DNA of 15,630 bases from Acidimicrobiia bacterium (GCA_017882945.1 JADGON010000166.1:1-15630); one strand, 5' to 3'; counted from the stretch's first letter, positions 1 through 7,055 are shown. The notes: a model not told the origin generated them from the sequence alone. Program-made: numbers and translations.

Positions 1-377
1 AGGGTCGGGATCTGGCCCGTCACCTTCGCGACGTGCTCGCCGAGGACGCCGTGGAAGAGGAGGATCTCGGTGTCGGAGTTCGTGAGGAGGTAGGCGAGCT
101 CCTCTTCCAGGTACCGGTAGTTGACGTTGACCGGCCCTGCACCGCACTTCCAGGTCGCGAAGACCCCCTCCATGTACTCGATGGAGTTGTAGAGGTAGCT
201 GGCGACCTTGCCGTCGTCGCCGAGGCCGAGGTCCCGGAAGGCCGCGGCGAGGCGGGCCGAGCGGTCGTCCCACTCGCTCCAGCTCCGCATCCGCTTGCCC
301 TGGACGAGCGCGAGCCGCTGGGGCTGGGTGTCGGCGATCGCCTCCCAGGCTCTCGCGAAGCTCCATTCGACGGTCAT
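1..377 (-). CDS. Acyl-CoA synthetase (AMP-binding), N-terminal part, cut by window edge
   Basis: Reading the minus strand from the ATG at 377-375 gives about 125 residues with no stop before the window ends. The start MTVEWSFARAWEAIA, followed by LYNSIEYMEGVFATWKCGA and PVNVNYRYLEEELAYLL, is the N-terminal subdomain of ANL-superfamily acyl-CoA synthetases of the FadD type. These enzymes activate a fatty or other carboxylic acid to an acyl-adenylate and then to acyl-CoA. The ATP-binding P-loop, the adenylation core and the C-terminal hinge all lie outside the window, so the substrate cannot be told. A run of seven G (CCGGGGGGGACG) just ahead of the ATG can serve as a ribosome binding site. The gene is divergent from the Nudix gene, with 42 bp between the two starts. 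Family call is firm; the specific FadD type is not. Confidence 0.87.
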   Translation of the reverse strand, partial: MTVEWSFARAWEAIADTQPQRLALVQGKRMRSWSEWDDRSARLAAAFRDLGLGDDGKVASYLYNSIEYMEGVFATWKCGAGPVNVNYRYLEEELAYLLTNSDTEILLFHGVLGEHVAKVTGQIPT

Positions 378-406
378 CGTCCCCCCGGTTCTCGTGACGT
401 CGTCGG

Positions 407-412
407 TAGTCT
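407..412 (+). promoter_or_regulatory. -10-like hexamer TAGTCT, leaderless spacing
   Basis: TAGTCT ends 7 nt before the Nudix ATG at 420. No purine-rich Shine-Dalgarno sequence lies between the two. This spacing places transcription start at or next to the A of the start codon, as in actinobacterial leaderless genes. The same type of hexamer recurs before most first genes in this window. Confidence 0.5.
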
Positions 413-419
413 GCCCCCG

Positions 420-1133
420 ATGGCCGACGGAGGAGAGGTCGAGCCCCCGCGCGGTGGCCGGCAGCTGATCCCTCGGCCGCCCGGTGTGCGCCCGGGTGGA
501 CCGCCCGAGTGGGCCGCGCTGGCCGCGACCGACCGACGCTTCACGCTGGCCGACGTGCGGGAGCGACTCGCGGTGCTCCCGCCGCCGCGGGCCTCGGACC
601 TCCACACGCCCGAGAGCCGCGCGGCCGCGGTCCTGGTGCCGATCTTCGAGGCGGACGGTGAAGCGCGCATCGTCCTCACGAAGCGTCCCGACACGATGCG
701 CTGGCATCGGGGAGAGATCGTGTTCCCCGGCGGCAAGCACGATCCCGGTGACGCGTCGCTGCTCGCGGCGGCGCTGCGGGAGGCGCACGAGGAGATCGGG
801 CTGCCGCCCGAGTCCGTCGAGGTCGCCGGCGAGCTCGACAGCCTGAGCACCGTGGCGTCGCAGTTCACGATCACGCCGTTCGTCGGCCTGCTGGCCGCCC
901 CGCCGGTGCTGCGCCCGGATCCCTTGGAGGTGGTGGACGCCTTCGCGGTCCCGATCTCCGAGCTCCTGGACCCGGCCGCCTACCGGGAGGAGAGCTGGGA
1001 GCTCTGGGGCGCCTGGCGCCCGATGGCGTTCTACGAGCTGCCGGGCGAGACGGTCTGGGGGGCCACCGCCCGCATCCTCACCGGGTTCCTGCGCTTCCTC
1101 GCGGTGGAGCGCACGCACCCGCCCGGCCGGTAG
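420..1133 (+). CDS. Nudix hydrolase, CoA pyrophosphatase type (NudL/YeaB-like)
   Basis: This 237-residue protein contains LTKRPDTMRWHRGEIVFPGG followed directly by the Nudix helix ALREAHEEIGLP. The spacing matches the E. coli NudL (CoA diphosphatase) signature, in which the LLTxR...FPGG stretch leads into the metal-binding REAxEExG helix. The metal-binding glutamates in REAHEEIG are present. Family knowledge: such enzymes cleave CoA or acyl-CoA to 3',5'-ADP and (acyl-)phosphopantetheine in the cytosol. The reading frame is open upstream to 33, but that part antiparallels the acyl-CoA synthetase gene and is a shadow. I chose the ATG at 420 because it clears the divergent gene and sits 7 nt after TAGTCT. 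The first ~60 residues are Pro/Arg-rich and poorly constrained. A CoA-related hydrolase beside an acyl-CoA synthetase fits CoA or lipid turnover, by inference. Confidence 0.85.
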   Translation: MADGGEVEPPRGGRQLIPRPPGVRPGGPPEWAALAATDRRFTLADVRERLAVLPPPRASDLHTPESRAAAVLVPIFEADGEARIVLTKRPDTMRWHRGEIVFPGGKHDPGDASLLAAALREAHEEIGLPPESVEVAGELDSLSTVASQFTITPFVGLLAAPPVLRPDPLEVVDAFAVPISELLDPAAYREESWELWGAWRPMAFYELPGETVWGATARILTGFLRFLAVERTHPPGR

Positions 1134-1167
1134 GCTGATTCTGTCCGATTCGTCGGGTTAGGGAGGG
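1131..1167 (+). promoter_or_regulatory. -10-like TAGGCT (1131-1136) and Shine-Dalgarno GGGAGGG (1161-1167)
   Basis: TAGGCT overlaps the TAG stop of the Nudix gene. The Shine-Dalgarno GGGAGGG ends 3 nt before the GTG at 1171. Together they suggest a short-leader transcript of about 27 nt for the next gene, in contrast to the leaderless pattern seen elsewhere in the window. No convincing -35 is visible. Confidence 0.45.
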
Positions 1168-1170
1168 TTC

Positions 1171-1560
1171 GTGCGCCTGTTGAGCGTGCTGCTCGGCGTC
1201 GGCCTGATGCTGGGGTTGAGCGTCTACGTGATGGACCGGGTCAACCAGCAGGAGAAGGCGACCGCGAAGCAGGTCGGGGTCAGCGTGCTCCCCGGCGGCA
1301 TCGTGGTGCCGCCGAACGATCCCCCGGCGGTGGCGCCGACCGGTGCGATCGACGCTGCGCACACGGTGGCCTGCGCGACCGCGTCGGAGTCGCTGCGCAC
1401 CGCGGAGGACGGCTACAAGATCCTCAACGGCAAGTACGCGGACCTCCCGACCCTGGTGTCGTCGGGGACGCTCCGCCAGCCCTCGGTTCCGCTCTACCGG
1501 ATCGAGTCCTCGGACGGCTACCAGACGTTCAAGCTCGTCGGCCAGCAGGGGTGCCCGTAG
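1171..1560 (+). CDS. Small membrane-anchored pseudopilin-like protein
   Basis: The 129-residue product starts with a hydrophobic segment (about residues 3-21) that should act as an uncleaved signal anchor. A Pro-rich linker follows (about 40-58). The C-terminal domain (about 65-129) has the pattern CATASESLRTAEDGYKILNG, then KYADLPTLVSSGTLRQP and a final GQQGCP. This C...E..Y...NG.Y...LV..G.L pattern resembles the soluble part of type II secretion/type IV pseudopilins. C68 and C128 could form a disulphide outside the membrane. There is no type III prepilin cleavage motif (G|FTLIE) at the N-terminus, so assembly into a pilus is not supported. GTG start with Shine-Dalgarno GGGAGGG. Exact function unknown; the family resemblance is moderate. 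Confidence 0.7.
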   Translation: MRLLSVLLGVGLMLGLSVYVMDRVNQQEKATAKQVGVSVLPGGIVVPPNDPPAVAPTGAIDAAHTVACATASESLRTAEDGYKILNGKYADLPTLVSSGTLRQPSVPLYRIESSDGYQTFKLVGQQGCP

Positions 1561-1581
1561 CGCGACGTTGCCCGCGACGCG

Positions 1582-1602
1582 GGCCCCGCCGAGCAGGGGG
1601 CC
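1582..1602 (+). terminator. Weak GC hairpin after the pseudopilin-like gene
   Basis: GGCCCC (1582-1587) can pair with GGGGCC (1597-1602) across a 9-nt loop, 21 nt after the stop codon and 16 nt before the next promoter-like hexamer. There is no T-run, so termination is only a possibility; in DNA this GC-rich a 6-bp stem can arise by chance. Confidence 0.2.
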
Positions 1603-1618
1603 GGGACAGCGAGCCCTG

Positions 1619-1655
1619 TAGGCTGGGTGATTCCGAGCGGGCGCGACGAGGGGAG
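1619..1655 (+). promoter_or_regulatory. -10-like TAGGCT (1619-1624) and Shine-Dalgarno GAGGGGAG (1648-1655) for guaB3-guaA
   Basis: TAGGCT is identical to the hexamer at 1131-1136. It precedes a strong Shine-Dalgarno, GAGGGGAG, which lies 9 nt before the GTG at 1665. The arrangement points to a leader of about 30-35 nt for the guaB3-guaA transcript, and it fixes the guaB3 start against the longer open frame that begins at 1551. Confidence 0.5.
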
Positions 1656-1664
1656 TCACCCAGG

Positions 1665-2831
1665 GTGGAAGTCGAGATCGGCATCGGGAAGTCCGGGCGG
1701 CAGGCCTACGGCTTCGACGACATCGCGATCGTGCCGAGCCGGCGCACGCGAGATCCCGAGGACATCGACATCTCCTGGGACATCGACGCGTTCCACTTCG
1801 ACCTCCCGTTGATCGGCGCGGCGATGGATGGTGTCGTCTCCCCGAAGATCGCCATCGAGATCGGTCAGCTCGGCGGCCTCGCGTGCCTGAACCTCGAGGG
1901 CCTCTGGACCCGCTACGAAGACACCGACTCCGTGTTCGACGAGATCGCGTCGCTCGATCCCGAGAAGGCCACGCGCCGGATGCAGGAGCTCTACAACGAG
2001 CCGATCAAAGAAGAGCTGATCGGCGCGCGCATCCGCGAGATCAAGGACGCGGGCGTGCAGGCGTGCGCGTCGCTCACACCGCAGCGCGTCGAGCAGTACG
2101 CGAAGCACATCCTCGAAGCCGAGCTCGACATCCTCGTCGTGCAGGGCACGGTCGTGTCGGCCGAGCACGTCTCGAAGGACCCGTCGCGCCAGCCGCTCAA
2201 CCTCAAGAAGTTCATCCGTGAGTTCGAGGTGCCCGTGATCGTCGGCGGCTGCGCGTCGTACTCCACGGCGCTGCACCTCATGCGCACGGGAGCGGTCGGC
2301 GTGCTCGTCGGCGTCGGTCCCGGCCACGCCTGCACGAGCCGCGGCGTGCTCGGCATCGGGGTCCCGCAGGCCACGGCCATCGCGGATGCGGCCGGGGCCC
2401 GGATCCGTCACCTCGACGAGACCGGCGTCTACGTGCACGTGATCGCCGACGGCGGCATGCGCACCGGTGGCGACGTCGCGAAGGCGATCGCCTGTGGTGC
2501 CGACGCCGTGATGATCGGCTCACCGCTCGCCGGCGCGTACGAAGCACCGGGCCGCGGCTACCACTGGGGCATGGCGACCTTCCACCCGACGCTCCCTCGT
2601 GGCGCGCGGGTGTACGCGGGCCAGAAGGGCACGCTCGCCGAGATCCTCGTCGGTCCCGCGCACGAGAACGACGGCACGCTCAACCTCTTCGGTGCGCTCC
2701 GCACGTCGATGGCCACCACCGGCTACGAGACGGTCAAGGAGTTCCAGAAGGCCGAAGTGATGATCGCGCCGTCGCTCCAGACCGAGGGCAAGTCGCTCCA
2801 GCGCGCGCAGCACATCGGCATGGGCCGCTAG
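1665..2831 (+). CDS. guaB3: GuaB3 family IMP dehydrogenase-related protein
   Basis: The 388-residue protein begins MEVEIGIGKSGRQAYGFDDI and continues with IVPSRRTR, the hallmark start of actinobacterial GuaB3 (as in M. tuberculosis Rv3410c). It is an IMPDH-fold TIM barrel without the paired CBS domains of GuaB. The catalytic-loop sequence GVGPGHACTSRGVLGIGVPQ keeps the Cys (about C223) that forms the covalent IMP adduct in IMPDH, and IADGGMRTGGD (about 260-270) is the IMP phosphate-binding segment. IMPDH converts IMP to XMP with NAD, the step just before GuaA. Whether GuaB3 is the main IMPDH or an accessory copy cannot be decided here, since a guaB2 may lie elsewhere. It is followed by guaA after only 3 bp, so the two form an operon. 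Start GTG 1665 is supported by the Shine-Dalgarno at 1648-1655. Confidence 0.93.
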   Translation: MEVEIGIGKSGRQAYGFDDIAIVPSRRTRDPEDIDISWDIDAFHFDLPLIGAAMDGVVSPKIAIEIGQLGGLACLNLEGLWTRYEDTDSVFDEIASLDPEKATRRMQELYNEPIKEELIGARIREIKDAGVQACASLTPQRVEQYAKHILEAELDILVVQGTVVSAEHVSKDPSRQPLNLKKFIREFEVPVIVGGCASYSTALHLMRTGAVGVLVGVGPGHACTSRGVLGIGVPQATAIADAAGARIRHLDETGVYVHVIADGGMRTGGDVAKAIACGADAVMIGSPLAGAYEAPGRGYHWGMATFHPTLPRGARVYAGQKGTLAEILVGPAHENDGTLNLFGALRTSMATTGYETVKEFQKAEVMIAPSLQTEGKSLQRAQHIGMGR

Positions 2832-2834
2832 CTC

Positions 2835-4379
2835 TTGTCTGAGCCCGAACACCATGACCTGGTGCTCGTTGTCGACCTCGGGGCGCAGTACGCACAGCTG
2901 ATCGCGCGCCGGGTGCGCGAGGCGCACGTCTACTCGGAGATCGTGCCGCGCTCGATGCCGGTCGCGGAGATGCTCGAGCGGCAGCCGAAGGCGATCATCC
3001 TCTCGGGTGGCCCCGCGTCGGTGCACGTGGACGGCGCGCCGTCGATCGACGCGGCGATCTACGAGTCGGGCGTCCCGGTCTTCGGTCTCTGCTACGGCGC
3101 GCAGCTCGTCGCGCGCGATCTCGGCGGCGAGGTCGCGAAGACCGGGCGCGGTGAGTACGGCCGCACGACCCTGACCGTCCGAGAGCCCGGCGTGCTCTTC
3201 CGGGAGCAGCCCGAGGACCAGGTCGTGTGGATGAGCCACTTCGACACGATCACCCAGGCGCCGCCCGGCTTCCGCGTGCTCGCGGCCACGGGCGACACGC
3301 CGGCCGCCGCGTTCGGCGACCCCGATCGCGCGATCTACGGCGTGCAGTTCCACCCCGAGGTCGCCCACACCGAGCGGGGCCAGGAGATCCTCAAGGCGTT
3401 CCTGTTCGACGTCGCCGGCTGCCGGCCCACGTGGACGAACGTCTCGATCATCGAGCAGGCCGTCGACGAGATCCAGGCCCAGGTCGGGGACGCGCGGGTG
3501 ATCTGCGGGTTGTCGGGTGGCGTGGACTCCGCGGTCGCGGCCGCGATCGTGCACAAGGCGATCGGTGACCAGCTCACGTGCGTGTTCGTGGACACCGGGT
3601 TGCTGCGCCTGAACGAGGCCGAGCAGGTGGAGGACACGTTCCGGCGCCAGTTCAACGTGGACCTCGTGCACGTGAAGGCGGGGGACCGGTTCCTCGGTGC
3701 GCTGAACGACGTCGTCGAGCCGGAGCGCAAGCGCAAGATCATCGGCGAGACCTTCATCCGGGTCTTCGAGGAGGTGGCGCGCGACTACGACGACGCCGCG
3801 TACCTCGTCCAGGGCACGCTCTATCCCGACATCGTGGAGTCGGGCGGCGGCGACAACGCGGTCATCAAGAGCCATCACAACGTCGGCGGCCTGCCCGAGG
3901 ACATGGACTTCGAGCTCGTCGAGCCGCTGCGCCACCTGTTCAAGGACGAGGTGCGCGCGGTCGGCGAGGAGCTCGGGCTGCCCGAAGAGATCGTGTGGCG
4001 CCAGCCGTTCCCCGGCCCCGGTCTCGGTGTGCGGATCATCGGCACGATCACGCCGGAGCGCGTCGAGATCCTCCAGCGCGCGGACGCGATCGTGGTCGAG
4101 GAGATCCGGCGCGCGGGCCTGTACCGCGAGATCTGGCAGAGCTTCGCGGTGCTGCCCGCGGTGCGCACCGTCGGTGTGATGGGCGACGACCGGACGTACG
4201 CGTACCCGATCATCATCCGCGCGGTCACGAGCGACGACGCGATGACCGCCGACTGGGCCCGCCTGCCCTACGAGGTCCTCGAGCGCATCTCGTCGCGCGT
4301 CATCAACGAGGTTCCGGGCGTCAACCGCGTCGCCTACGACGTGACCAGCAAGCCCCCCGGCACCATCGAGTGGGAATAG
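2835..4379 (+). CDS. guaA: GMP synthase (glutamine-hydrolysing)
   Basis: The 514 residues are close to the E. coli length of 525. An N-terminal class I glutamine amidotransferase domain carries the triad C86 (VFGLCYGAQL), H173 and E175 (VQFHPEVAHTERG). The ATP-pyrophosphatase domain has its P-loop GLSGGVDS at about 225-232. The C-terminal dimerisation domain ends in the typical PPGTIEWE. The enzyme aminates XMP to GMP using glutamine and ATP. The chosen start is the TTG at 2835, 3 bp after the guaB3 stop. It leaves nine residues before VLVVDLGAQYAQLIARRV, comparable to the E. coli leader; the GTG at 2862 would trim right up to the first strand of the domain and is less likely. No strong Shine-Dalgarno is visible, so translation probably relies on coupling to guaB3. 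Confidence 0.97.
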   Translation: MSEPEHHDLVLVVDLGAQYAQLIARRVREAHVYSEIVPRSMPVAEMLERQPKAIILSGGPASVHVDGAPSIDAAIYESGVPVFGLCYGAQLVARDLGGEVAKTGRGEYGRTTLTVREPGVLFREQPEDQVVWMSHFDTITQAPPGFRVLAATGDTPAAAFGDPDRAIYGVQFHPEVAHTERGQEILKAFLFDVAGCRPTWTNVSIIEQAVDEIQAQVGDARVICGLSGGVDSAVAAAIVHKAIGDQLTCVFVDTGLLRLNEAEQVEDTFRRQFNVDLVHVKAGDRFLGALNDVVEPERKRKIIGETFIRVFEEVARDYDDAAYLVQGTLYPDIVESGGGDNAVIKSHHNVGGLPEDMDFELVEPLRHLFKDEVRAVGEELGLPEEIVWRQPFPGPGLGVRIIGTITPERVEILQRADAIVVEEIRRAGLYREIWQSFAVLPAVRTVGVMGDDRTYAYPIIIRAVTSDDAMTADWARLPYEVLERISSRVINEVPGVNRVAYDVTSKPPGTIEWE

Positions 4380-4391
4380 CCCGTCAGCGTT

Positions 4392-4410
4392 CCGGTCCTT
4401 CGGGGGTCGG
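4392..4410 (+). terminator. Possible hairpin between convergent guaA and glycosyltransferase gene
   Basis: CCGGTCC (4392-4398) can pair with GGGTCGG (4404-4410) across TTCGG. Two of the seven pairs are G-U, so the stem is stable only when read as plus-strand RNA, which suggests termination of guaB3-guaA. There is no T-run. It sits 13 nt after the guaA stop and just before the stop of the convergent gene. Confidence 0.3.
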
Positions 4411-4411
4411 G

Positions 4412-6142
4412 TCAGCGGGTGCGCCGGCTGCGGGGGCCGGGGCAGGGGGAGGCGGGTTCGTCGGGACCCGGGCGGCGGTCGGGGACGCGGTCGAAGCGGT
4501 AGATGAGCATGGTGTCGCCGACGACATCGACCGGGCAGTACGCGCGCAGCCAGGACAACGTGTTCACGTCGACGCCCGCGGTGAGATCCGATGCGCTCAC
4601 CGCGAGGACACCCCCGTACGGAACTGACCGACCGGAGAGCACGTCGAACGTCGCGAGGTGGGCAGAGCGCACGACGGCGCGCGGGTCGACGGTGCCGAAG
4701 TACACCACGGTGAACGGGCGATGGCCCGCCCAGTCTCGAAGGAGGTAGAGATCCTGGCCCCAGTCGAGGTTGGAGTCGGTCGCGACCTGGTACCCGGGAT
4801 GGAACGGGGGCGCGGTCCACGCGAGGGAGTGCCCGATTCCCGTCCAGAGCGAAGCGAGCTGGATCGCGGCAACGACGCCCGCACCGACGACGACCGCGAC
4901 GCTCCTACGCAGCAACCGCACCGCGGGGCCCGTGGCGACGAACGCCAGCGCCAAGGTCGGGAGGAGATACCGGAGCCCGATTTGGCGCGGCTGCACGACG
5001 ACGAAGAGCGTGAGCGGGATGACGGGGAGCGCGACGGTCAACAGTGCGTCGCCGAGTCGTCGACGCGGCAGCCGCCACCAGCACGCGAACCCGAGCAGCA
5101 CGACCAGCACCGTCGTCGCGGGGAGCTTTACGAGCAGGCTGGCGGGGTAGTACCAGGCCTCCTGCCCGGTCCAAGCCTCTCCGAGCAAGTAGGCGGACGC
5201 GGGATGCTGCGCGACCTTCGCCTGGTACTCGACCCCGGCGCGGAACTCCCGCGGCCATGGAACGAGCGTGGTCAAGCGGGCTGAGAGCGGGACCGGTCCT
5301 GCCGCCGCGCTGAGGCGGGTCTCGCGGAACTCGGGGCGCGGCGAGAGCGCGCGGTAGCCCAACCACACCGAAGCCCATGCAACGACGAGCACGATCGCCA
5401 CGCACACCGCGGCGCGCTTCCACTCCGCCCGCACCATGAGGAGGACGGCCAGCGCCGCGGCGCCGAGGACAGCCAGCGCATTCAGCCGGACGAGCAGGCC
5501 GACCCCGCACGCGAGCCCGACGATCAGCGCGCTCGCGTAGACCGGCCGGCGCCGGAATCGCAGCAACGCGAGACAGGTGAGGACGGTCGTCAACGCGAAC
5601 GCGACGTCGGTGACGTCGGTGTGTGCAAGTCCGATGGTGAAGGGCAACGTCAGCCACAGGCCGGCGGCCAGCAGCCCCGCGGCGCGGCCGAAGATCGACG
5701 CGCCGAGCGCGTACAAGCCCAGTCCGGTCGCAACCCCGAGCAGGAGTGGGACGATCCGGCCGAGGAACGTGACGCGCTGCATCGCCCCGGCGTTCGCCTC
5801 GGCCCGGATCCAGCCGCGCGAGTAGTCCTCGCTGTCGCCGATGCGCCACGCCCGGTCGTTCGGGATGATCGGGTGGGCGAGCAGCACGGGCAGCGCGGTC
5901 AGTGCAGGCGCGAGCGGTGGCCGTTCGGTGGTGATCCGGATCTGGTGCCGGGTCAGGATCGTGAGGCCGGACGAGAGTGTCGTGGCCTCGTCGTAGGTGG
6001 GCGAGTCGTTCCACGCGTCGAGCAGTCCGATCGCCAGGAATTGCGCGCCGAGCAGCACGAGGACGATCACCGCCACCCGCCGCGAGACCCGCGGGCCGAC
6101 CGGGTCCAACCGGTCGGAGGACTCCTCGAGTGTCGGCATCAC
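4412..6142 (-). CDS. Multi-pass membrane glycosyltransferase, GT-C fold (GT39/ArnT-like)
   Basis: The 576-residue protein has a first membrane helix at about 22-42, followed by an external loop with the acidic pair SPTYDEATT (D51, E52), typical of the catalytic aspartate in GT-C enzymes that use polyprenyl-phosphate sugars. RPPLAP (74-79) matches the HPPL-type motif after it. About ten further hydrophobic helices follow, with a second acidic site HTDVTD in an early loop. The C-terminal globular part contains YQVATDSNLDWGQDLYLL (about 451-468), common in predicted dolichyl-phosphate-mannose mannosyltransferase-like proteins. It likely transfers a sugar from a lipid carrier to a protein or envelope glycan on the outer membrane face; donor and acceptor cannot be told. 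GTG (6142) and ATG (6139) are adjacent in-frame starts; either could be used. The last 25 residues are a basic, Pro-rich tail. Confidence 0.82.
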   Translation of the reverse strand: MMPTLEESSDRLDPVGPRVSRRVAVIVLVLLGAQFLAIGLLDAWNDSPTYDEATTLSSGLTILTRHQIRITTERPPLAPALTALPVLLAHPIIPNDRAWRIGDSEDYSRGWIRAEANAGAMQRVTFLGRIVPLLLGVATGLGLYALGASIFGRAAGLLAAGLWLTLPFTIGLAHTDVTDVAFALTTVLTCLALLRFRRRPVYASALIVGLACGVGLLVRLNALAVLGAAALAVLLMVRAEWKRAAVCVAIVLVVAWASVWLGYRALSPRPEFRETRLSAAAGPVPLSARLTTLVPWPREFRAGVEYQAKVAQHPASAYLLGEAWTGQEAWYYPASLLVKLPATTVLVVLLGFACWWRLPRRRLGDALLTVALPVIPLTLFVVVQPRQIGLRYLLPTLALAFVATGPAVRLLRRSVAVVVGAGVVAAIQLASLWTGIGHSLAWTAPPFHPGYQVATDSNLDWGQDLYLLRDWAGHRPFTVVYFGTVDPRAVVRSAHLATFDVLSGRSVPYGGVLAVSASDLTAGVDVNTLSWLRAYCPVDVVGDTMLIYRFDRVPDRRPGPDEPASPCPGPRSRRTR

Positions 6143-6148
6143 GGCCGC

Positions 6149-6154
6149 ACGCTA
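6149..6154 (-). promoter_or_regulatory. -10-like TAGCGT upstream of the glycosyltransferase, leaderless spacing
   Basis: Read on the minus strand, TAGCGT is followed by GCGGCC and then GTG-ATG. The spacer is 6 nt to GTG or 9 nt to ATG, and there is no Shine-Dalgarno in it. This matches the leaderless arrangement seen at the dtd and pcrA starts. Confidence 0.45.
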
Positions 6155-6183
6155 CCGATGCGCCTTGGCACCCCGGACGTCAA

Positions 6184-6246
6184 CCCTCCCCGCGTTGGTT
6201 GCGGTGCTGGCGCTGGACGCCGGTCTCGCAACGAACGGAGGGAGGG
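6184..6246. repeat. Imperfect inverted repeat with 20-nt arms between two divergent promoters
   Basis: The left arm 6184-6203 and right arm 6227-6246 pair at 17 of 20 positions, across a 23-nt spacer that itself holds a GGCG/CGCC pair. The outer block is CCCTCCC against GGGAGGG and the inner block is GTTGCG against CGCAAC. It lies between the glycosyltransferase promoter (minus) and the dtd promoter (plus), reaching the expected -35 region of dtd. It could be an operator or simply a cruciform-forming sequence. It is not coding. Confidence 0.5.
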
Positions 6247-6265
6247 GGGTGCGGCAAGATCTCGG

Positions 6266-6271
6266 TAGGTT
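6266..6271 (+). promoter_or_regulatory. -10-like TAGGTT upstream of dtd, leaderless spacing
   Basis: TAGGTT ends 6 nt before the dtd ATG at 6278. The spacer is all G (GGGGGG), which is too close to the start to be an efficient Shine-Dalgarno, so leaderless initiation is favoured. The identical hexamer lies before purN. Confidence 0.5.
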
Positions 6272-6277
6272 GGGGGG

Positions 6278-6724
6278 ATGCGGGCGTTGGTGCAGCGGGT
6301 GACGCGCGCGTCGGTCCGGGTGGGCGACGAGCGGGTCGGCGAGATCGGCCCGGGCCTGTGCATCCTCGTCGGGGTCACCCACGACGACACCCCCGCGGAC
6401 GCCGAGAAGCTCGCCTCCAAGGTGCGCGGGCTGCGGGTCTTCGACGACGAAGCCGGGGTCATGAACCTGTCCCTCGCCGAGACCGGTGGGGCCGCGCTCG
6501 TGGTGAGCCAGTTCACGTTGTACGGCGACACCCGGAAGGGCCGGCGCCCGTCATGGGTCGCGGCGGCGCGCCCGGAGCTCGCGGAACCCCTCGTCGAGCG
6601 ATTTGCCGGGGCCCTGCGCGAGCTCGGAACCCCCGTCAAAACCGGGAGATTCCGGGCCGATATGGCGGTCGAGCTGGTGAACGACGGCCCGGTCACCCTG
6701 CTGCTCGAGGTACCGAACCGGTAG
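6278..6724 (+). CDS. dtd: D-aminoacyl-tRNA deacylase
   Basis: The 148-residue product starts MRALVQRVTRASVRVGDE and has the full length of bacterial DTD (about 145-150). The catalytic-site motif SQFTLYGDTRKGRRPSW is at about 78-94 of the bacterial consensus SQFTLYGD.rkG.RPsF. The Gly-cisPro motif is in VELVNDGPVTLLLE near the C-terminus. The enzyme hydrolyses D-amino acids (and glycine mischarged on tRNA-Ala) from tRNA, acting as a homodimer in the cytosol to keep translation homochiral. It starts its own transcription unit under TAGGTT. Its stop codon (TAG, 6722) is part of the hexamer that appears to drive the next small gene. No residue of the known motifs is missing. Confidence 0.95.
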   Translation: MRALVQRVTRASVRVGDERVGEIGPGLCILVGVTHDDTPADAEKLASKVRGLRVFDDEAGVMNLSLAETGGAALVVSQFTLYGDTRKGRRPSWVAAARPELAEPLVERFAGALRELGTPVKTGRFRADMAVELVNDGPVTLLLEVPNR

Positions 6725-6727
6725 CCT
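6722..6727 (+). promoter_or_regulatory. -10-like TAGCCT overlapping the dtd stop codon
   Basis: TAGCCT begins with the dtd stop codon itself and ends 8 nt before the CTG at 6736. The arrangement mirrors that at 1131, where TAGGCT also overlaps a stop codon. It supports a small leaderless gene starting at 6736. Confidence 0.35.
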
Positions 6728-6735
6728 GTCGCGCT

Positions 6736-7029
6736 CTGGATCGCATCGAGTCCTCCCACAGCATCTGGCTCTTCGATACCGAGCGGAAGCGCTTTCGTCG
6801 GCTGCCGCGCGGCGCGGACGCGGACGCCCCCGCGCTCGACGCGGACTGGGAGCAGTACTTCGCGCTCGAGATCGACGAGGGCACCGGCGCGTTCACCGTG
6901 ACCCTCAACGAAGACGGGACCCGGCTCCTGCGGGCGTTCCGTGACGACTCCGCCGCGGGCGGCGAGACCCGCCCCCGCCGGGACGACATCACGACCACGG
7001 AGCTACGCATCCCGCGGCCCGACGCGTGA
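6736..7029 (+). CDS. Small conserved-looking protein of unknown function, probable CTG start
   Basis: From the CTG at 6736 the frame encodes 97 residues, beginning (M)DRIESSHSIWLFDTERKRF and then RRLPRGAD. There follow an acidic stretch, DADWEQYFALEIDEGTGAF, and a C-terminal part rich in charged residues that ends RPDA. The frame is open far upstream through dtd in another frame, but no ATG, GTG or TTG lies between dtd's C-terminal region and 6736; the first GTG in frame (about 6898) would discard the aromatic, well-structured N-terminal half. Start by CTG is therefore inferred, with TAGCCT 8 nt upstream. The protein is soluble, with no signal peptide and no motif that I recognise. Its third codon positions are strongly GC-biased, like the neighbouring genes, which favours a real gene. 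It is followed closely by pcrA. Confidence 0.6.
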   Translation: MDRIESSHSIWLFDTERKRFRRLPRGADADAPALDADWEQYFALEIDEGTGAFTVTLNEDGTRLLRAFRDDSAAGGETRPRRDDITTTELRIPRPDA

Positions 7030-7055
7030 CCCCGCCTCCCCGGGGCGAACACCTG

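Noticed and set aside
33..419. 5' extension of the Nudix reading frame
   Set aside because: It lies antisense to the acyl-CoA synthetase gene, whose translation is clearly real, and it has no family similarity; the Nudix start is placed at 420.
2520..4820. 766-codon open frame on the minus strand antisense to guaB3 and guaA
   Set aside because: Its product is a low-complexity Arg/Asp/His/Leu-rich translation typical of the antisense frame of GC-rich genes; guaA and guaB3 on the plus strand have full family motifs.
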